A stretch of DNA of 64,000 bases, taken from Isoetes taiwanensis (lineage: Eukaryota; Streptophyta; Lycopodiopsida; Isoetales; Isoetaceae). A program made the translations under genes and the position numbers. Shown piece after piece: positions 1-10,325 of the stretch. The notes beneath the pieces are model-generated. The model saw only the letters and a list, made by a program, of their open reading frames with translations, ran no database searches and was not told the DNA's origin. The stretch spans positions 1,074,280-1,138,279 of the forward strand of contig JAJEKV010000046.1 of the NCBI GenBank assembly GCA_021234155.1, written 5' to 3'. Numbering within the stretch: position 1 is the first letter of the stretch; each line of letters starts with the position of its first letter.

Positions 1-130
1 TTAAAGGACAGGTTTCAATGGATAAATAGATACATTTTTAACGTCCATGTAGAGAAAACAGTGCTTTATAAGGAATATGGGGGGCCATTAAATTTATCTT
101 TGAAAGACTATGTAGCCTCCTTTTCATTTA
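1..130. repeat. Dispersed repeat fragment at the window edge
   Basis: Bases 52-120 (gagaaaacagtgctttataa and what follows) closely resemble 22,682-22,742 inside the candidate Helitron. The short phrase 'agactatgtagcctcc' also occurs twice here, at about 106-121 and 145-160. It is probably a piece of the same repeat family; its left end lies outside the window. Confidence 0.4.
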
Positions 131-159
131 AATTTATCTCCAAAGACTATGTAGCCTCC

Positions 160-1041
160 CTTATCCCTCGTGAAGGGTATCGCTGAAATCTCTACACAGA
201 TTGAGGCAACATTGCCAGTGTTGATCACGAGATTGGGGCCGAGGCGGACATTTGTGTTGATGCTGATTGGTGAGGCGAGGCTTGTGTTGATCGTAGGCGA
301 GGGCTTCAGTCTCACGGTCCGGAGCTGCCACCATATCGGGGTTCTGCCCTCCTCCCAGCGTCTTCATCACGGGGATGCCTCTATGGATCATACACCGATC
401 CTTAATTTGCGGATTATAGGGGGTTATAGAGACGGATCTGAATGAAGGGCATTGCATTTGGAGGTAGCAAGGAAAATTTTTATGGAGACAATGCACGTTC
501 ACTCTTTGGAATTGTGAGTGTTTGCTTTCGGGTGGGAACAACGGCACGTCCCTAATCGGCCTCCATCTTCGTTCGCTTCGAGGATGCGTTGAGTCGACTC
601 CATATTCTTCAAAGATGGCAACCACCTAAAGGGGACCCGCTATTCTGTACAAGAGGATCTTTCTCCAATACAGATTGTGCAAGCCGAGGGGCGAACTCGT
701 AAAAGTAAGGGAAGCCAGCGCCAAAGATAAGAAATGGGCGGTTTTTATCGAGGAGGGGCAGCGATTATTCTAGACCATTGGCCTTCCAACCCGTGGATAG
801 GTTATGTCTAGAATATCTCAATAGCATTAATATCCTTAGCACCCATGAGCATGTTCATGGGGCTTTTTGCCCTCATGGTTTCTTTGGGCCTTGGCCCTTT
901 GTTTTCTTTCTGGCTTTGGGTTTTGTTTGGGCTTTTGCCTTCTTTGCTCCGGCTGTGTGGGCTTCGGCCCTCTTTTCTTGTATGGGTCCCATAACCCTGT
1001 GGGTTTTCGCGGACGATAAAAATCTATCTTTATCTTTATCT
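160..1041 (+). mobile_element. Degraded LINE piece with 3' end
   Basis: The right end reads 'tgggtcccata...gcggacgataaaaa' followed by an imperfect (TTTATC)n tail. This matches the 3' terminus of the better-preserved LINE ending near 53,305. The GC-rich part (160-770) has no long frame in the expected orientation; it may be decayed ORF1-like sequence, but that is a guess. The 3' end identity is seen directly; the left boundary is uncertain. Confidence 0.5.
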
Positions 1042-1293
1042 AACAAATCACATGTTTTGTTTAGTATTTTTTGCTCTTTTGTTAAAGTTTCACATATCTA
1101 GAAAATTCAGAAACTGGGTTAGAATAGAAGTCATATGCAATTAAGGCGATGTTGTAGAGACATGTCTCTGAATGGATTTTCATATATCCTGATACACTTG
1201 CTTCTTTATATCAAGATAATACAACATTTGAAAGGCTCTAGAAGATGGTCACTTTGATAGTCAAATTATTTAACTTGTGTGGATCTCTCCAAG

Positions 1294-1450
1294 TAGAATA
1301 GAATAGAATAGTTTTTTTAACGTCCACGGAGACCAATAGGTCATGGGACCCATACAATGGGCTAGTACAATCATTACCACTAGGATTAAAAAACCCCTGC
1401 CTCGAAAGGTTTTCAAGGGAAAAACCTTTGCCTGCAATGCGATAAATCCT
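1294..1450 (-). mobile_element. Truncated LINE 3' end, reverse orientation
   Basis: Read on the minus strand, this has the 'aaggtttttccc...gaaaacc' segment, then 'gggtcccatgacctattggt', 'ctccgtggacg', and an (ATTCT)n tail at 1294-1311. The LINE copy ending near 53,305 has the same order of motifs and the same kind of tail. It is a 5'-truncated insertion of about 150 bp or slightly more. Confidence 0.7.
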
Positions 1451-1599
1451 AAACCTAAACCCTGATGCTCGTAACTTGTTGCTCATATAATTTATAAGAA
1501 CATATAAACAAACTTCATATGCACAAGTTCCACCATCTTTACAAATTTGCCTTTTGTAATACTGTCCAGCAATAAAAAACTTGACTAACATGCCCCAAT

Positions 1600-2135
1600 A
1601 TTATAATTTACTTTCAAACTATTCAATTGTGATTTAACTAATGCCAGTATCGTCAATGTATTAATTTTGCATTTAGAGGATGGATAAGTATATGCATGTG
1701 ATGGAGTTAGTACAATATGGATTGCCTTCAGTGTAAGGTTATGTTTCCATTAGCAGGACCAAACTTCAAGATTTGAGAAAATTCTGATAGTAGGTCGGTG
1801 CACCATTTATATAAGTTTTCACTTCAAATAAACCATGGCATTTTTGAAAATCAAAGTTCAAACTTGGGTTTCCTCCAGTCAGTTTGTGTCCATGATAATA
1901 TGTGCTGCGTACCTACAAAAAGCTATTCCGGGGACGAGCATTGCAGCACCGTCTAGAAACGTCTTAAACCCTAGCGGTTAGAGTAAACGACCATTAAAAT
2001 ATGTAGAGAATGCAGCATCAGTAATTTCGGTACCAAAAATTTCGTTTTCGGGCCGGAAAATGACGTGTTACCGGTGTTACCGGTGGCTGGAGAAAAGAGG
2101 ACACCTTCCCCCAAAAAACATTTTAAGTAAGTAGA
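1600..2135 (-). mobile_element. Helitron-like sequence with a 5' end at 2135
   Basis: On the minus strand this begins TCTACTTACTTAAAATG at 2135. The start at 25,977 is nearly the same (TCTACTTACTTAAATTG), and both are followed by a G-run and a 'gtgtcctc' block. Bases 1646-1675 also match 22,640-22,672. The far end is not resolved because LINE sequence intervenes near 1,450. Confidence 0.45.
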
Positions 2136-2269
2136 CTAGTAAACGTGTGCCTGACAACGCTTGGCATGTCTTTTAATGTCCTGGCGTGTGTTTTTACTCA
2201 GTCGTTAATGACTATATGTTTACTCGGTCGATAACATCTATATGTCTATAAACTTTTTAAATAAGTAGA
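2136..2269 (-). mobile_element. Short non-autonomous Helitron candidate (134 bp)
   Basis: On the minus strand it starts A|TCTACTTATTTAAAAAG (TC at 2269-2268) and ends CTAG|T (2139-2136), preceded by an imperfect hairpin (GCC..GGC near 2150-2166). TC start, CTRR end, subterminal hairpin and insertion in AT are Helitron hallmarks. The next element's TC start follows its CTAG with no base between them. Confidence 0.55.
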
Positions 2270-2922
2270 TAAAACTCTATTTGAGTTGGATTTTGCAAAT
2301 GTGTAGTGAAATGAGCTGAGCCAAAAAGAGAAAATGGGATTCCATCGAATGAAGATTGCATTTGGGGGTACATATATTAAGCCTCGACAATTTGAGGGGC
2401 CACAAGATTTAGGGTTGCCATAACAGTGGGAGTAAAAAAAAAATCGTCGAAAAAATCGTCGTCTCCCATACCGCAGGACGCTACAACCCAATTGTGGAAA
2501 GGTCTGTTCTTCTGGATTGATGATTGTTGGCCACTATAGGCACTAAAATGTAGTAAGAATGGTTCATATGCTAAGTGGCATAGAAGAAAGCGGCTATCCT
2601 TCATGCATTTATTCAATTCTACATTAGAGCTGAAAGACTTCTGTAGCTTTGAATCATAGAAGTGAGAACCATATCTTCGTTCTTCCAAAACCTTGTTATC
2701 TTGTTGTAACAAAATGTCTCCAGTACTTTGGTTTTACTTATTTGAATGTCTTGTTATATGCAGGCTAACAAACTAACAGATTTTTCCTTCACCCCGTTTT
2801 CATGGTGATATGGCATTGTTGGTGGTTTCCGATCTTTTTTAGTATCAAACATTCCAAATGATTTGTGCAGTATTTGATGGAATCTCTTTCATCCTCTTGA
2901 TTTATGCCAACAGATCCAACAA
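2270..2922 (+). promoter_or_regulatory. RPA3 upstream region and probable 5' UTR intron
   Basis: No convincing coding frame lies here. A 3' splice acceptor (tttatgccaacag) ends at 2913, only nine bases before the RPA3 start codon, so the leader is probably spliced and the promoter lies further left. 'catatattaagcc' near 2371 is a possible TATA element. The leader exon and its donor were not identified with confidence. Confidence 0.35.
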
Positions 2923-3313
2923 ATGGATACATCAAATCCCTCACCGATGGTAAATGGTGAGCTCCTACGGAGGTATATGGGTCGCAGAGTTCGATGTGTG
3001 CTTAAGGTGATTCAGGCAGATGGTATTAAGTTTCTAGGCCAGACATCAGACAATCAGCAGGTCAATGTTAAGCAGGCTCAAGGACCATTCACACAATATG
3101 TGGAAGTCACAGGAGTTGTAGATGGTGACCATACTATGAGAGCAGATCATTGTACCAATTTTGGTGACAACTTTGGTGAGTGCGCATTGCTTCAGATTTT
3201 TTTTCCCCCTTCATATGTAGGATTTATGAGTATGTCTTGGTAATGCAGATCTGACATCATATAATCAGCTCTGTCAGATGGCAAATGGAGAACACCAAGA
3301 TATATTTGTGTAA
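2923..3313 (+). CDS. RPA3: Replication protein A 14 kDa subunit (RPA3)
   Basis: Two coding exons, 2923-3175 and 3249-3313, joined by a 73-bp GT-AG intron (phase 1), give a 105-residue protein. The N-terminus MDTSNPSP, the VNGELLRRYMGRRV segment and the C-terminal NQLCQMANGEHQDIFV match the plant Rep_fac-A_3 family, whose Arabidopsis member is about 107 residues. RPA3 is the small OB-fold subunit of the single-strand DNA-binding heterotrimer used in nuclear replication, repair and recombination. One OB fold fills the chain, as expected. Unspliced, the frame would run into intron sequence and stop at 3243, so splicing is required for the conserved C-terminus. No stops or frameshifts are present, so the gene looks intact. 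Its neighbours are repeats, with no operon-like context. Confidence 0.93.
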
Positions 3314-3960
3314 GGATCTGCCCTCAATGTTTTGTAGCACAACGAGATGCTGTCCACATCCATTGTGACCGAGATGAATGAGCTACCCTGTGAAACGTAT
3401 GATATCAATGTAAGGCACTAAGCCAACTACTAAATTTGACATCCCTTAACTTGTAAAATAAAGATTCAGGCCTTGTGATGAGTTCGTACTGAAAATAAGT
3501 GCTGCTTGCTGTGCCACTATAAACTTAGAGGATATAAAATTTTGATAAATTATCAGTAAATTTGTCCTATGGGATTCAAATTTTGAAACCCACAGTGGTT
3601 TATAACATTTCTCTGTAAACGGTGGCAGCAAAATTAAAAATGCTATGGTGGTCTGATTCATGTAGTAGAGATTTTAGTTTCTTTTCTGCATGACATTTTA
3701 ACATTTGCATCTATAGATCATAATATTTTGTGGTGACGCCAGATAATGTATGAAATCATGCATGATAAACTAGCAGTTGCTACATTACTTCTGTTTGGTT
3801 TTACTGTGGAATGCCCGCCCGGATCATATCCGTTATTAGAGTGTCACTCTGCAATGATGCACCTAAAAACTGATTGAAATCATTTGAAGTAACTAATAAT
3901 TAGTTGGATTAACCATCGAGTTTCAATACGACACAAAGAATATTTTGATATTCAAGATCT
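3314..3960 (+). other. RPA3 3' flank, no gene seen
   Basis: The first 100-150 bases are probably RPA3 3' UTR. The rest is AT-rich sequence without a recognisable frame, repeat or RNA gene. Confidence 0.4.
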
Positions 3961-3967
3961 TTTATCC

Positions 3968-4295
3968 CTGACATGGGCGAGGTCACATGAAGACGCCGAC
4001 ATCGATTAGTAGATGTCAAAAACCTAAAATAGAAGGGTCACATGCAGTTTTCTGATATGAAAGAATCCATGTTGACGTCGATCTCTTCCACCGATTCTCT
4101 ACTCGGTTGAAAGGATTCATGTCAACATGAATCCTTTGGATCTGAACACGTGGTAGAATGGAGTTCTTAGCAGGAAGAAGAACGGTTCAGGAGCTCCGGT
4201 GCAGTTGACATCTTCATGCGACCCTGTGCAGATTTAGATGCTCATGTCGACATGAAAGAATCGATGTTGATATCTTCATGTGATCATACCCTAAT
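3968..4295. repeat. Palindrome-rich block around 'gattcatgtcaacatgaatc'
   Basis: A perfect inverted repeat has arms AAAGGATTCATGT (4110-4122) and ACATGAATCCTTT (4125-4137) around a 2-base centre. Related half-sites (atgtcgacatgaa, atccatgttgacgtcgat, cagttgacatcttcatg, gatgttgatatcttcatgtg) are scattered through the block in both orientations. No frame spans it, and its nature is unknown. Confidence 0.6.
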
Positions 4296-5940
4296 CATAG
4301 TAGCGTAAGATTCTAGAAATTTTGTATTCTTTGATTGAAATATTGAAATGTGTAACTAGCTTAGCACCTGAATCTACCAAACGATTATGGGGTCTTTAAT
4401 CATCCAAAGATAAAAAGTAAAGTCGATTTATGCGGGCTTTACTGTGAGAGCAGCATAATTAACTGATCCGACAAGGTACACTATCTTTCAAAGAGCCGAA
4501 GTCCTGGCTACGGCATTTCGTTTAATAACGAAAACAAGTTAACCCGCTGGAAGAAATGGAGGATTCGGTAAGGAAAGAAAATTCATCTTCTTGACCTACA
4601 GACCATAAACTGAGGAGAAGACCGCCACCATTCAAAGGGAAGTCCAGACGGCCCTGAGGCAAGCTAGTTGCAGCGCCATCACCTCCAAGGTCTTCAGGAC
4701 AAGGAATTTGCATCCCATATGAGGATGCAAACCAGTTGATGATGACTTACAATGCTTTTATATAAGGATGTAGTAAGTATGTAAGGTGGCATTGGTATTG
4801 TCTATTCCAAAGATTGCCATTAGGTTCTAAATTCTTGCATTCCTATATGGAATCTTTATAACTATGGAGTATGAATACAATGATTTTTTGTGCCTTCTGA
4901 TGTAGTATGTTTAATGCAGTTGCATGTCCGCTTTGGTGACATAGCAAAGGGGCCTCTTCCAATAATTTCAAGTTCCACAACAGCCATAGCAGCTTTACCA
5001 AGGCTGTTAGAAGACAAAGCAATGTTGTTCATGGTGGTCAAGTATGTGATATGCATGTGGGCGTCTTGATGAGAGATATAATGTAGCAGTTCTGTTAGCA
5101 TGTAACTACGAGCTGAAATAATATCCTATTTGAACATGTTTGTATGTGCTCTTGCAACTCACTATAATGTTCGGGAATCATCCCTTTTTTTCTTTCTTTC
5201 CTTCCTTTTTCCCTTTTTTTTTTTGGCCCAAAAAGGCTCATGTGGATTTGGTTACCAAGATCCATTTTTGGCATGTGCATATGGCATGCATTTGGACATG
5301 CACTTGGCACATGCACATGCGGGCATGCTACATGCACATCTCACAGGCACATGGGTTCTAGGACCAGTAACTAGGCAACTAGGCACCTTGAAAGAAGATA
5401 CTAGATTTCCATTGTGCCTAGACCAACCTTTGGTTTACATTAATATTAGAACAACTATATCTTGAGTACAACTTGGAACTCTGTCTCGAGCTCAAAGTTC
5501 TTGTTTTATGGAGAGAGAAGAATTTTTGTACTATTGGTTAAATATTCAAGTGACCAGCTCTTGATTGCAAGTCGCTAGCTCAACACATGCACTAGAAATG
5601 CCAGACTTGGACCAGAGCGATGCTGGATAGAATATAACACATACATGTGGAGTAAAAACTAATACAAAGTTTTTCAAGTTATATAAATAGTACATAACAC
5701 ATAACTGCATGCGTAGTGAAATCCAATACAAAATTTTCCATTCAGCAGGTATGAATTCGTAATGTTATTCAAATGCATAGGCTGCTAAATGGGAAGTAGC
5801 CGCAAGATACATGTGCACGCCAACAATTCCAAAGTTACTATAACAAGTTTTAGAATAAAAAAAGCAAAGTTTTGGAACAAAAGAAAATTAGTCTGTCATA
5901 CCTGCAATAGTAGTTTGCAATAACGGTACTAATTTACGGA
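4296..5940. other. Intergenic, no gene recognised
   Basis: A pyrimidine-rich run lies at 5181-5224. It is followed by a cluster of CATGCA/ACATGC steps at about 5270-5350 (gcatgtgcatatggcatgca and similar). The open frames here are low-complexity products of these tracts. Nothing else is supported. Confidence 0.4.
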
Positions 5941-5956
5941 GTATGGCTATTCAATT

Positions 5957-7040
5957 TCAGATCCTATCACTTGATAACGAGTGCATTAGTTTTCTTTCCA
6001 AAGAGAATCTTCTTCTCACTAGTGGCATCGGAGGAAATTGTAATGATTGACCATCATCGAGATGTCTGGAATATGCTTCATTCGTAGATAATGAAGCTCC
6101 AAGGATTTTATAAATCCCATATTCACAAGACTCCTGAATTTTAGATCCACTGCATATACTATCTTCAATGTTGTCAATTCTAGATACCTTTCCATGTGTT
6201 TCCAACTCTTAATCATGCACAATGGATCTCTCCAACTCCATTTTAATCTCCACGAACCCATCAAAACCATCTTTTTGGATAATGCAAAAATTATATATAA
6301 CTGAACAGGCAGATACAACCTTCACCACGTTTTATAGATCCATGTCATTCCTTTTGAGCAATATCCTGACTTTAATCTTCCAAACGATTGTTCGACTGGG
6401 ATTCTTGTACCTGAATAGATATAGTTCCAATGGTACTGCTCTCGACTTGGCGCATCTTTATATCCTTTAAATGGACTTAGCATATTATGACCTGGCGGAT
6501 AGGCTGCGTCCCCTAGGAATCTCTACAAGATAGTAGGTATTGATGAAGCCATTAATAACACCCCAGCCTCCTATTGATCTTTGAATGGATGTGCAATCAT
6601 GAAATACTACCAGGCCAATCAACATCAAAATCGCGAATAAGACATTCACAAGAAACTATCAATTGCAGAAGAATAAAATGGAAGCCTTACCATGCTGTAA
6701 TATTTTTTAGGAGGAGACGGAGGAATAATTGAGATATGCGATACATCTATTGCTCCAATGATGTATAGAATCTCCAAGTTGCCTCGAACTCTTGTGCCAA
6801 ACATTTCATCCGTGAAGATCCGCGAAGGTGGAGGCCACTTAATATAAAACTTTTTAAGTCGAGTTCACTGCATTAACAAAGTCTACGACTATTTGGTGTG
6901 CATTAGAATAGCGAATTCGATATGAACCTGCACTCTAGTTAATGTGTCCCATGATTAATGTTGACAGACCATCTAGATAGCCTAAAACATGTATTTTCAT
7001 CAACATTAGGCCTAGTATGCTCCATAAATATTCAAATGGG
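5957..7040 (-). pseudogene. PIF/Harbinger transposase, broken
   Basis: Read from high to low coordinates in shifting frames, the minus strand shows IKWPPPSRIFTDEMFG, then GAIDVSHISIIPP (first catalytic Asp, near 6740), DFDVDWPGS (second motif, near 6615), FLGDAAYPPGHNMLSPFK (near 6490) and EQSFGRLKSG (third, Glu, near 6380), then a C-terminal region with ACSVIYNFCIIQ. These are the ordered motifs of the DDE_Tnp_4 transposase of plant PIF/Harbinger elements. Several stops and frameshifts separate them, and part of the gap near 6,650 could be an intron. No terminal inverted repeat or 3-bp target duplication was found by eye, so the element ends are not defined. It is a dead copy. Confidence 0.8.
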
Positions 7041-8352
7041 TCTAGAAACACATAATCTTTTCTTGAGTTCATTGTCATTTTATGTTCTCTGTAAGAGTAC
7101 AACCTCTTTTTGGTAACTAGCTATACCATTCAATCAACTTAGAAATCAATTGAATTTGGTCCTCTGAACTTCAACAGTTGCACCATCATCAATAACATCA
7201 TTCGTAGAAGTCACTGCTGTTCTGTCAATCTAAAACTACTTGAAATCTTCTCTTCCAAACGTTGAAAATGTGAAAGGCAACGTTGCTCTTCTGTTGGTGG
7301 GAAATCCCTACCCATTCTGCAAAATCCAACAAATAAAATATTCGAAATATAGAGGAGCTTAAAAAATGGGAGGAGGGTGTGAGGGGGAAGGAGGTAGAAA
7401 TCGCAAGAACAATATTGAATATTGGCCTTCAAGTGCAAAAGGCAGAGTCCATCATGGCAAATGGAAAATCGATGAAATGTCACATTTCTGGGTCCATAAA
7501 TGTCACATCAAGCTGCTGGTCGTCGTCAACAACATTGGAGCCTTTTTTCCTCCTAATTTTCTATTTTTGTTTCGTCCCGAGAAGAGCTTAAGTGGCACTG
7601 CCACAAGTTGATTTATTACTTATAGGATGTTAACATTTCACATTTACATTAAAATTCAAAAATTTGAATTAAAATACAGTGCACTCAAACTCAAAATTTG
7701 CATTAAAATATAGATTTTAATTGAAACTTCAATGTTCATAGTATTTCCAATAACCTTTCTAAAACAGTATATGTCTGGGGGGATCATCCTTATTTCTAAC
7801 CGGCTACAAATAATATAGCAAGAAAGATCCAACAAATCTATGAAATCTGTACCAATCCTGAAAGAATCTACCCAAGAATGTGTCAACAAGAAACCCATGC
7901 ACAGTTAGAAGCACAAATCCACCTTACGATAACTCAGAGAGAAACAAGCTCGTCCAAATCATGAATAAACTAAACGAAGCTAAAAACAAGCACTAGGCCA
8001 GGGCACCTCCTAAAAAGGAAGCAAGGGCAATAGTTGATGCAGAGACAAGAGTTGGCACTGGAGCGGGAGATTGAGCTATGGCAAGACTAGTCATAGCCAA
8101 GAAAGAAAGAGAAGGTGCTAGAAGAGCCATAGTTCATTTACAGATGGATGCCAACTCCAAATACAGAGGTGAAATGAGCCACATAAACCATAGGTCAAGA
8201 ACATGAAAGCCACAACAAGAACTCCAAGAAAAACATAGTAAAACATGCGCCAAGAAACATTTGTAAGGCAACTCCAAATCTGGCAAAAATTACGTCAATA
8301 AGTAGCTACAGCCACGACGCCTCTATAGAATCTAACTGTGGGGCAAGTGTCA
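7041..8352. other. Intergenic, no gene recognised
   Basis: The short frames near 7,211-7,611 have no recognisable domain. At 7,640-7,720 there are alternating 'aattcaaaaatttgaattaaaa' type AT tracts. From about 7,900 to 8,350 the sequence has long open purine-rich stretches (gagcgggagattgagc, aagaaagaaagagaaggtgc) that could be decayed retroelement coding sequence, but no motif supports that. Confidence 0.35.
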
Positions 8353-8505
8353 TGTTGGAGTATGACAAAAAGATGACTGGCAGTTTACTAGTCGTTAAGA
8401 GTAGATGCCATTCTGTTGTAGCATTTACTAGTTGTTCCTAACTTCAAGGAACTCCTCTATATGTATTCGGTTTGATAATGAATAGAGCGATTTTTGCTTC
8501 ATTGA

Positions 8506-8513
8506 CACTTAGC
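8506..8513. repeat. Target site duplication, left copy
   Basis: CACTTAGC, identical to 9396-9403. The 8-bp length is diagnostic of hAT transposition. Confidence 0.85.
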
Positions 8514-9395
8514 CAGTGTTGTTTACGTACCCGTATTTTACGTTTACGTACGTCCCGTACCTTCCTTACATTACTATACGTACTATACCTATAAGTTGAC
8601 AGGTCAAATTAAGCTCTTGTTTTATTAATACCGTACTTAACGTATTAATATGTACAGTACGTATGATACGTACTTTATATAAAAAAAACCGTCCAAATGA
8701 CATTAGACCAATAGAATTGGTAAAATTATACATTAGGAAAAAAACATTAGTATATATTATAGAATAGGAGTAAAAACATATTGGGAGATTTTAGACATTA
8801 GGGAAATTATGGAATTGTAGTTAAAAAGAAAAAAAAAGTACATAATCTTCTTGCAAATAAACACCCAAAACCCTTGTGTTTTCCCCCTCTTTCTTCTTAC
8901 CCTGGCTGTTGAATCGAAATGGAGATGGAGATGCAGACCCACCTTTCTCCTTGTTTTGTCATGGTAGGAGGCAAACCTTCTCCTTAATACTTTAATAGCT
9001 TGCATTCATGCCAGGAAAGAAATACAGAGGTCAGCGGCGGTTAATAGCTTCAGATGCAACAAATGAGCAACAATTACTTGAATTTATTTGTCTGTGGGTG
9101 TAGATTGCAATTTTCTAAAGTAATATATTCTGGTTCATTATTTAAAACTTGAAGTTTCTTCATACTAGTTGTTGTTGCAACTATTTCAAGTGCAATACAA
9201 GAAATAATAGTTCTAAAAATTACAGAAAGTACTTAACGTATAGTACGTAAAGGACGTATTTTACGTATTTAATAAGTACTTTATAATTCCAAAAAGAGTA
9301 TTTAAAGTACTTTTTAAATGAGAGGTATGCATATGGTATTAATACGTTACGTACGTATAATACCCGTACCGTACTAAACGTACCTGACAACACTG
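8514..9395. mobile_element. Non-autonomous hAT element, 882 bp
   Basis: The termini are CAGTGTTGT and ACAACACTG, a perfect 9-bp terminal inverted repeat flanked by the perfect 8-bp duplication CACTTAGC. The subterminal 100-150 bp on each side carry many TACGTAC/CCGTACC steps in inverted order, like hAT transposase-binding subterminal repeats. The interior has a G/T-rich segment and no transposase motif (no BED finger, no hAT dimerisation region), so movement would depend on a transposase supplied elsewhere. It lies inside the Copia-like LTR and is therefore the younger insertion. Confidence 0.88.
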
Positions 9396-9403
9396 CACTT
9401 AGC
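9396..9403. repeat. Target site duplication, right copy
   Basis: CACTTAGC, identical to 8506-8513. Confidence 0.85.
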
Positions 9404-9427
9404 GCTTGCAACTCTTGTTTCTCAATA

Positions 9428-9442
9428 TGGTATCAGAACAGG
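9428..9442 (+). promoter_or_regulatory. tRNA-Met primer-binding site
   Basis: TGGTATCAGAACAGG differs slightly from the usual TGGTATCAGAGC complement of initiator Met-tRNA. It lies 3 bases after the LTR end, as expected for minus-strand priming of a Copia element. The following 300 bases (to about 9,735) look like leader remnant with no gag frame. Confidence 0.75.
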
Positions 9443-9737
9443 TTGGGGCTCTTGAGAACCAGAGCCCTTAAATTCTTCGAAAAGCAGAAAAGATGAAGGA
9501 GAGGAGTAGATGAGAGGATTCGTGATGTTTTTGTTCAAAACCTGAAGCAGTGTCGAGGATGGATTTCTGGCACGTTTTGGTGAGCCTCATGTGCTTTGAG
9601 AGGATGGGAGCTAATCCATAGCAATAAAGATGAAAAGATTTATTGGCATCAACAGGTTTTGGCTTATGATGGACGTAGAAATCTCCAAAGAGGCGGCTCG
9701 AAGCTTGGTTTTGATGTTCCAAAGATAAGATAAGATA

Positions 9738-10036
9738 CCATATGGCTGAGCCTATGTGGCATGTTTGAGCCACCTTAGCATGTTGGAGCCTAGGTGGCAT
9801 GTATGTTTGAGCCTAGGTGGCATGTTGGAGCCCACGTGGCATGTTTGAGCCACCTTCGCCTGTTGGAGCCTAGGTGGCATGGTGGAACCCACATGGCATG
9901 GTGGAACCCACGTGGCATGTTTGCACCACCTTGGTATGTTAGAGCCCGCGTGGCATGTTGGAGTCATCTTGGCATGTTGGAGCCACCTTGGTGGCATGTT
10001 TGAGCCACCTTGGCATGCCTGAGCCTATGTGGCATA
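9738..10036. repeat. Minisatellite, ~20-bp unit
   Basis: About 14 degenerate units of the type GGCATGTTGGAGCCACCTT or GGCATGTTTGAGCCTAGGT run without a break. The open frames on both strands here (MACMFEPRWHVG..., MPPRLQ...) are products of the repeat, not genes. Confidence 0.9.
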
Positions 10037-10325
10037 TTTGTGGACAGAAAATTTGGCCATTGCACATTCCTATGGCAAAAAAAAGTATGCACACTCAAAT
10101 GATGATATCTTGCATGTTTTTTAACATTTCTAGCTGACTATCAGGAAAAACTCATAGGAACATGTGGAAAAAATTTGGCTTGATTTGGAACTAAGGTGAT
10201 GGAGAGATACGTGTTCACTGTAAGAAAAAACCAGCAAACAATTTCTTTTTCTATAAGGTTTTTGTTGCGTGCTCAAGTCCTTCAAGTCTGAATAGAACCT
10301 GAGATCATGTGCATATGCTCCAAAA

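Larger units (their letters stand above)
8353..9424 (+). mobile_element. Copia-like LTR, interrupted by a hAT element
   Basis: The LTR starts TGTTGGAGTATGAC and ends CTCTTGTTTCTCA (TG...CA), and a tRNA-Met type primer site follows 3 bases later. Removing the hAT insertion and one copy of its target duplication leaves an LTR of about 182 bp, which is short but possible for Copia. No second LTR and no gag-pol frame follow; sequence after 9,735 is unrelated. It is therefore a truncated 5' end of an element. Confidence 0.7.

Noticed and set aside
161-625. 154-aa minus-strand frame
   Set aside because: No domain, opposite to the orientation of the LINE 3' end it lies beside, and composition follows GC-rich repeat sequence.
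2377-2712. 111-aa minus frame upstream of RPA3
   Set aside because: Lies in the probable RPA3 leader/promoter, no domain, low-complexity DDFFDDFFF stretch.
9752-9997. Frames with MPPRLQ/HVGSNMPPR repeats
   Set aside because: Translation of the 20-bp minisatellite.
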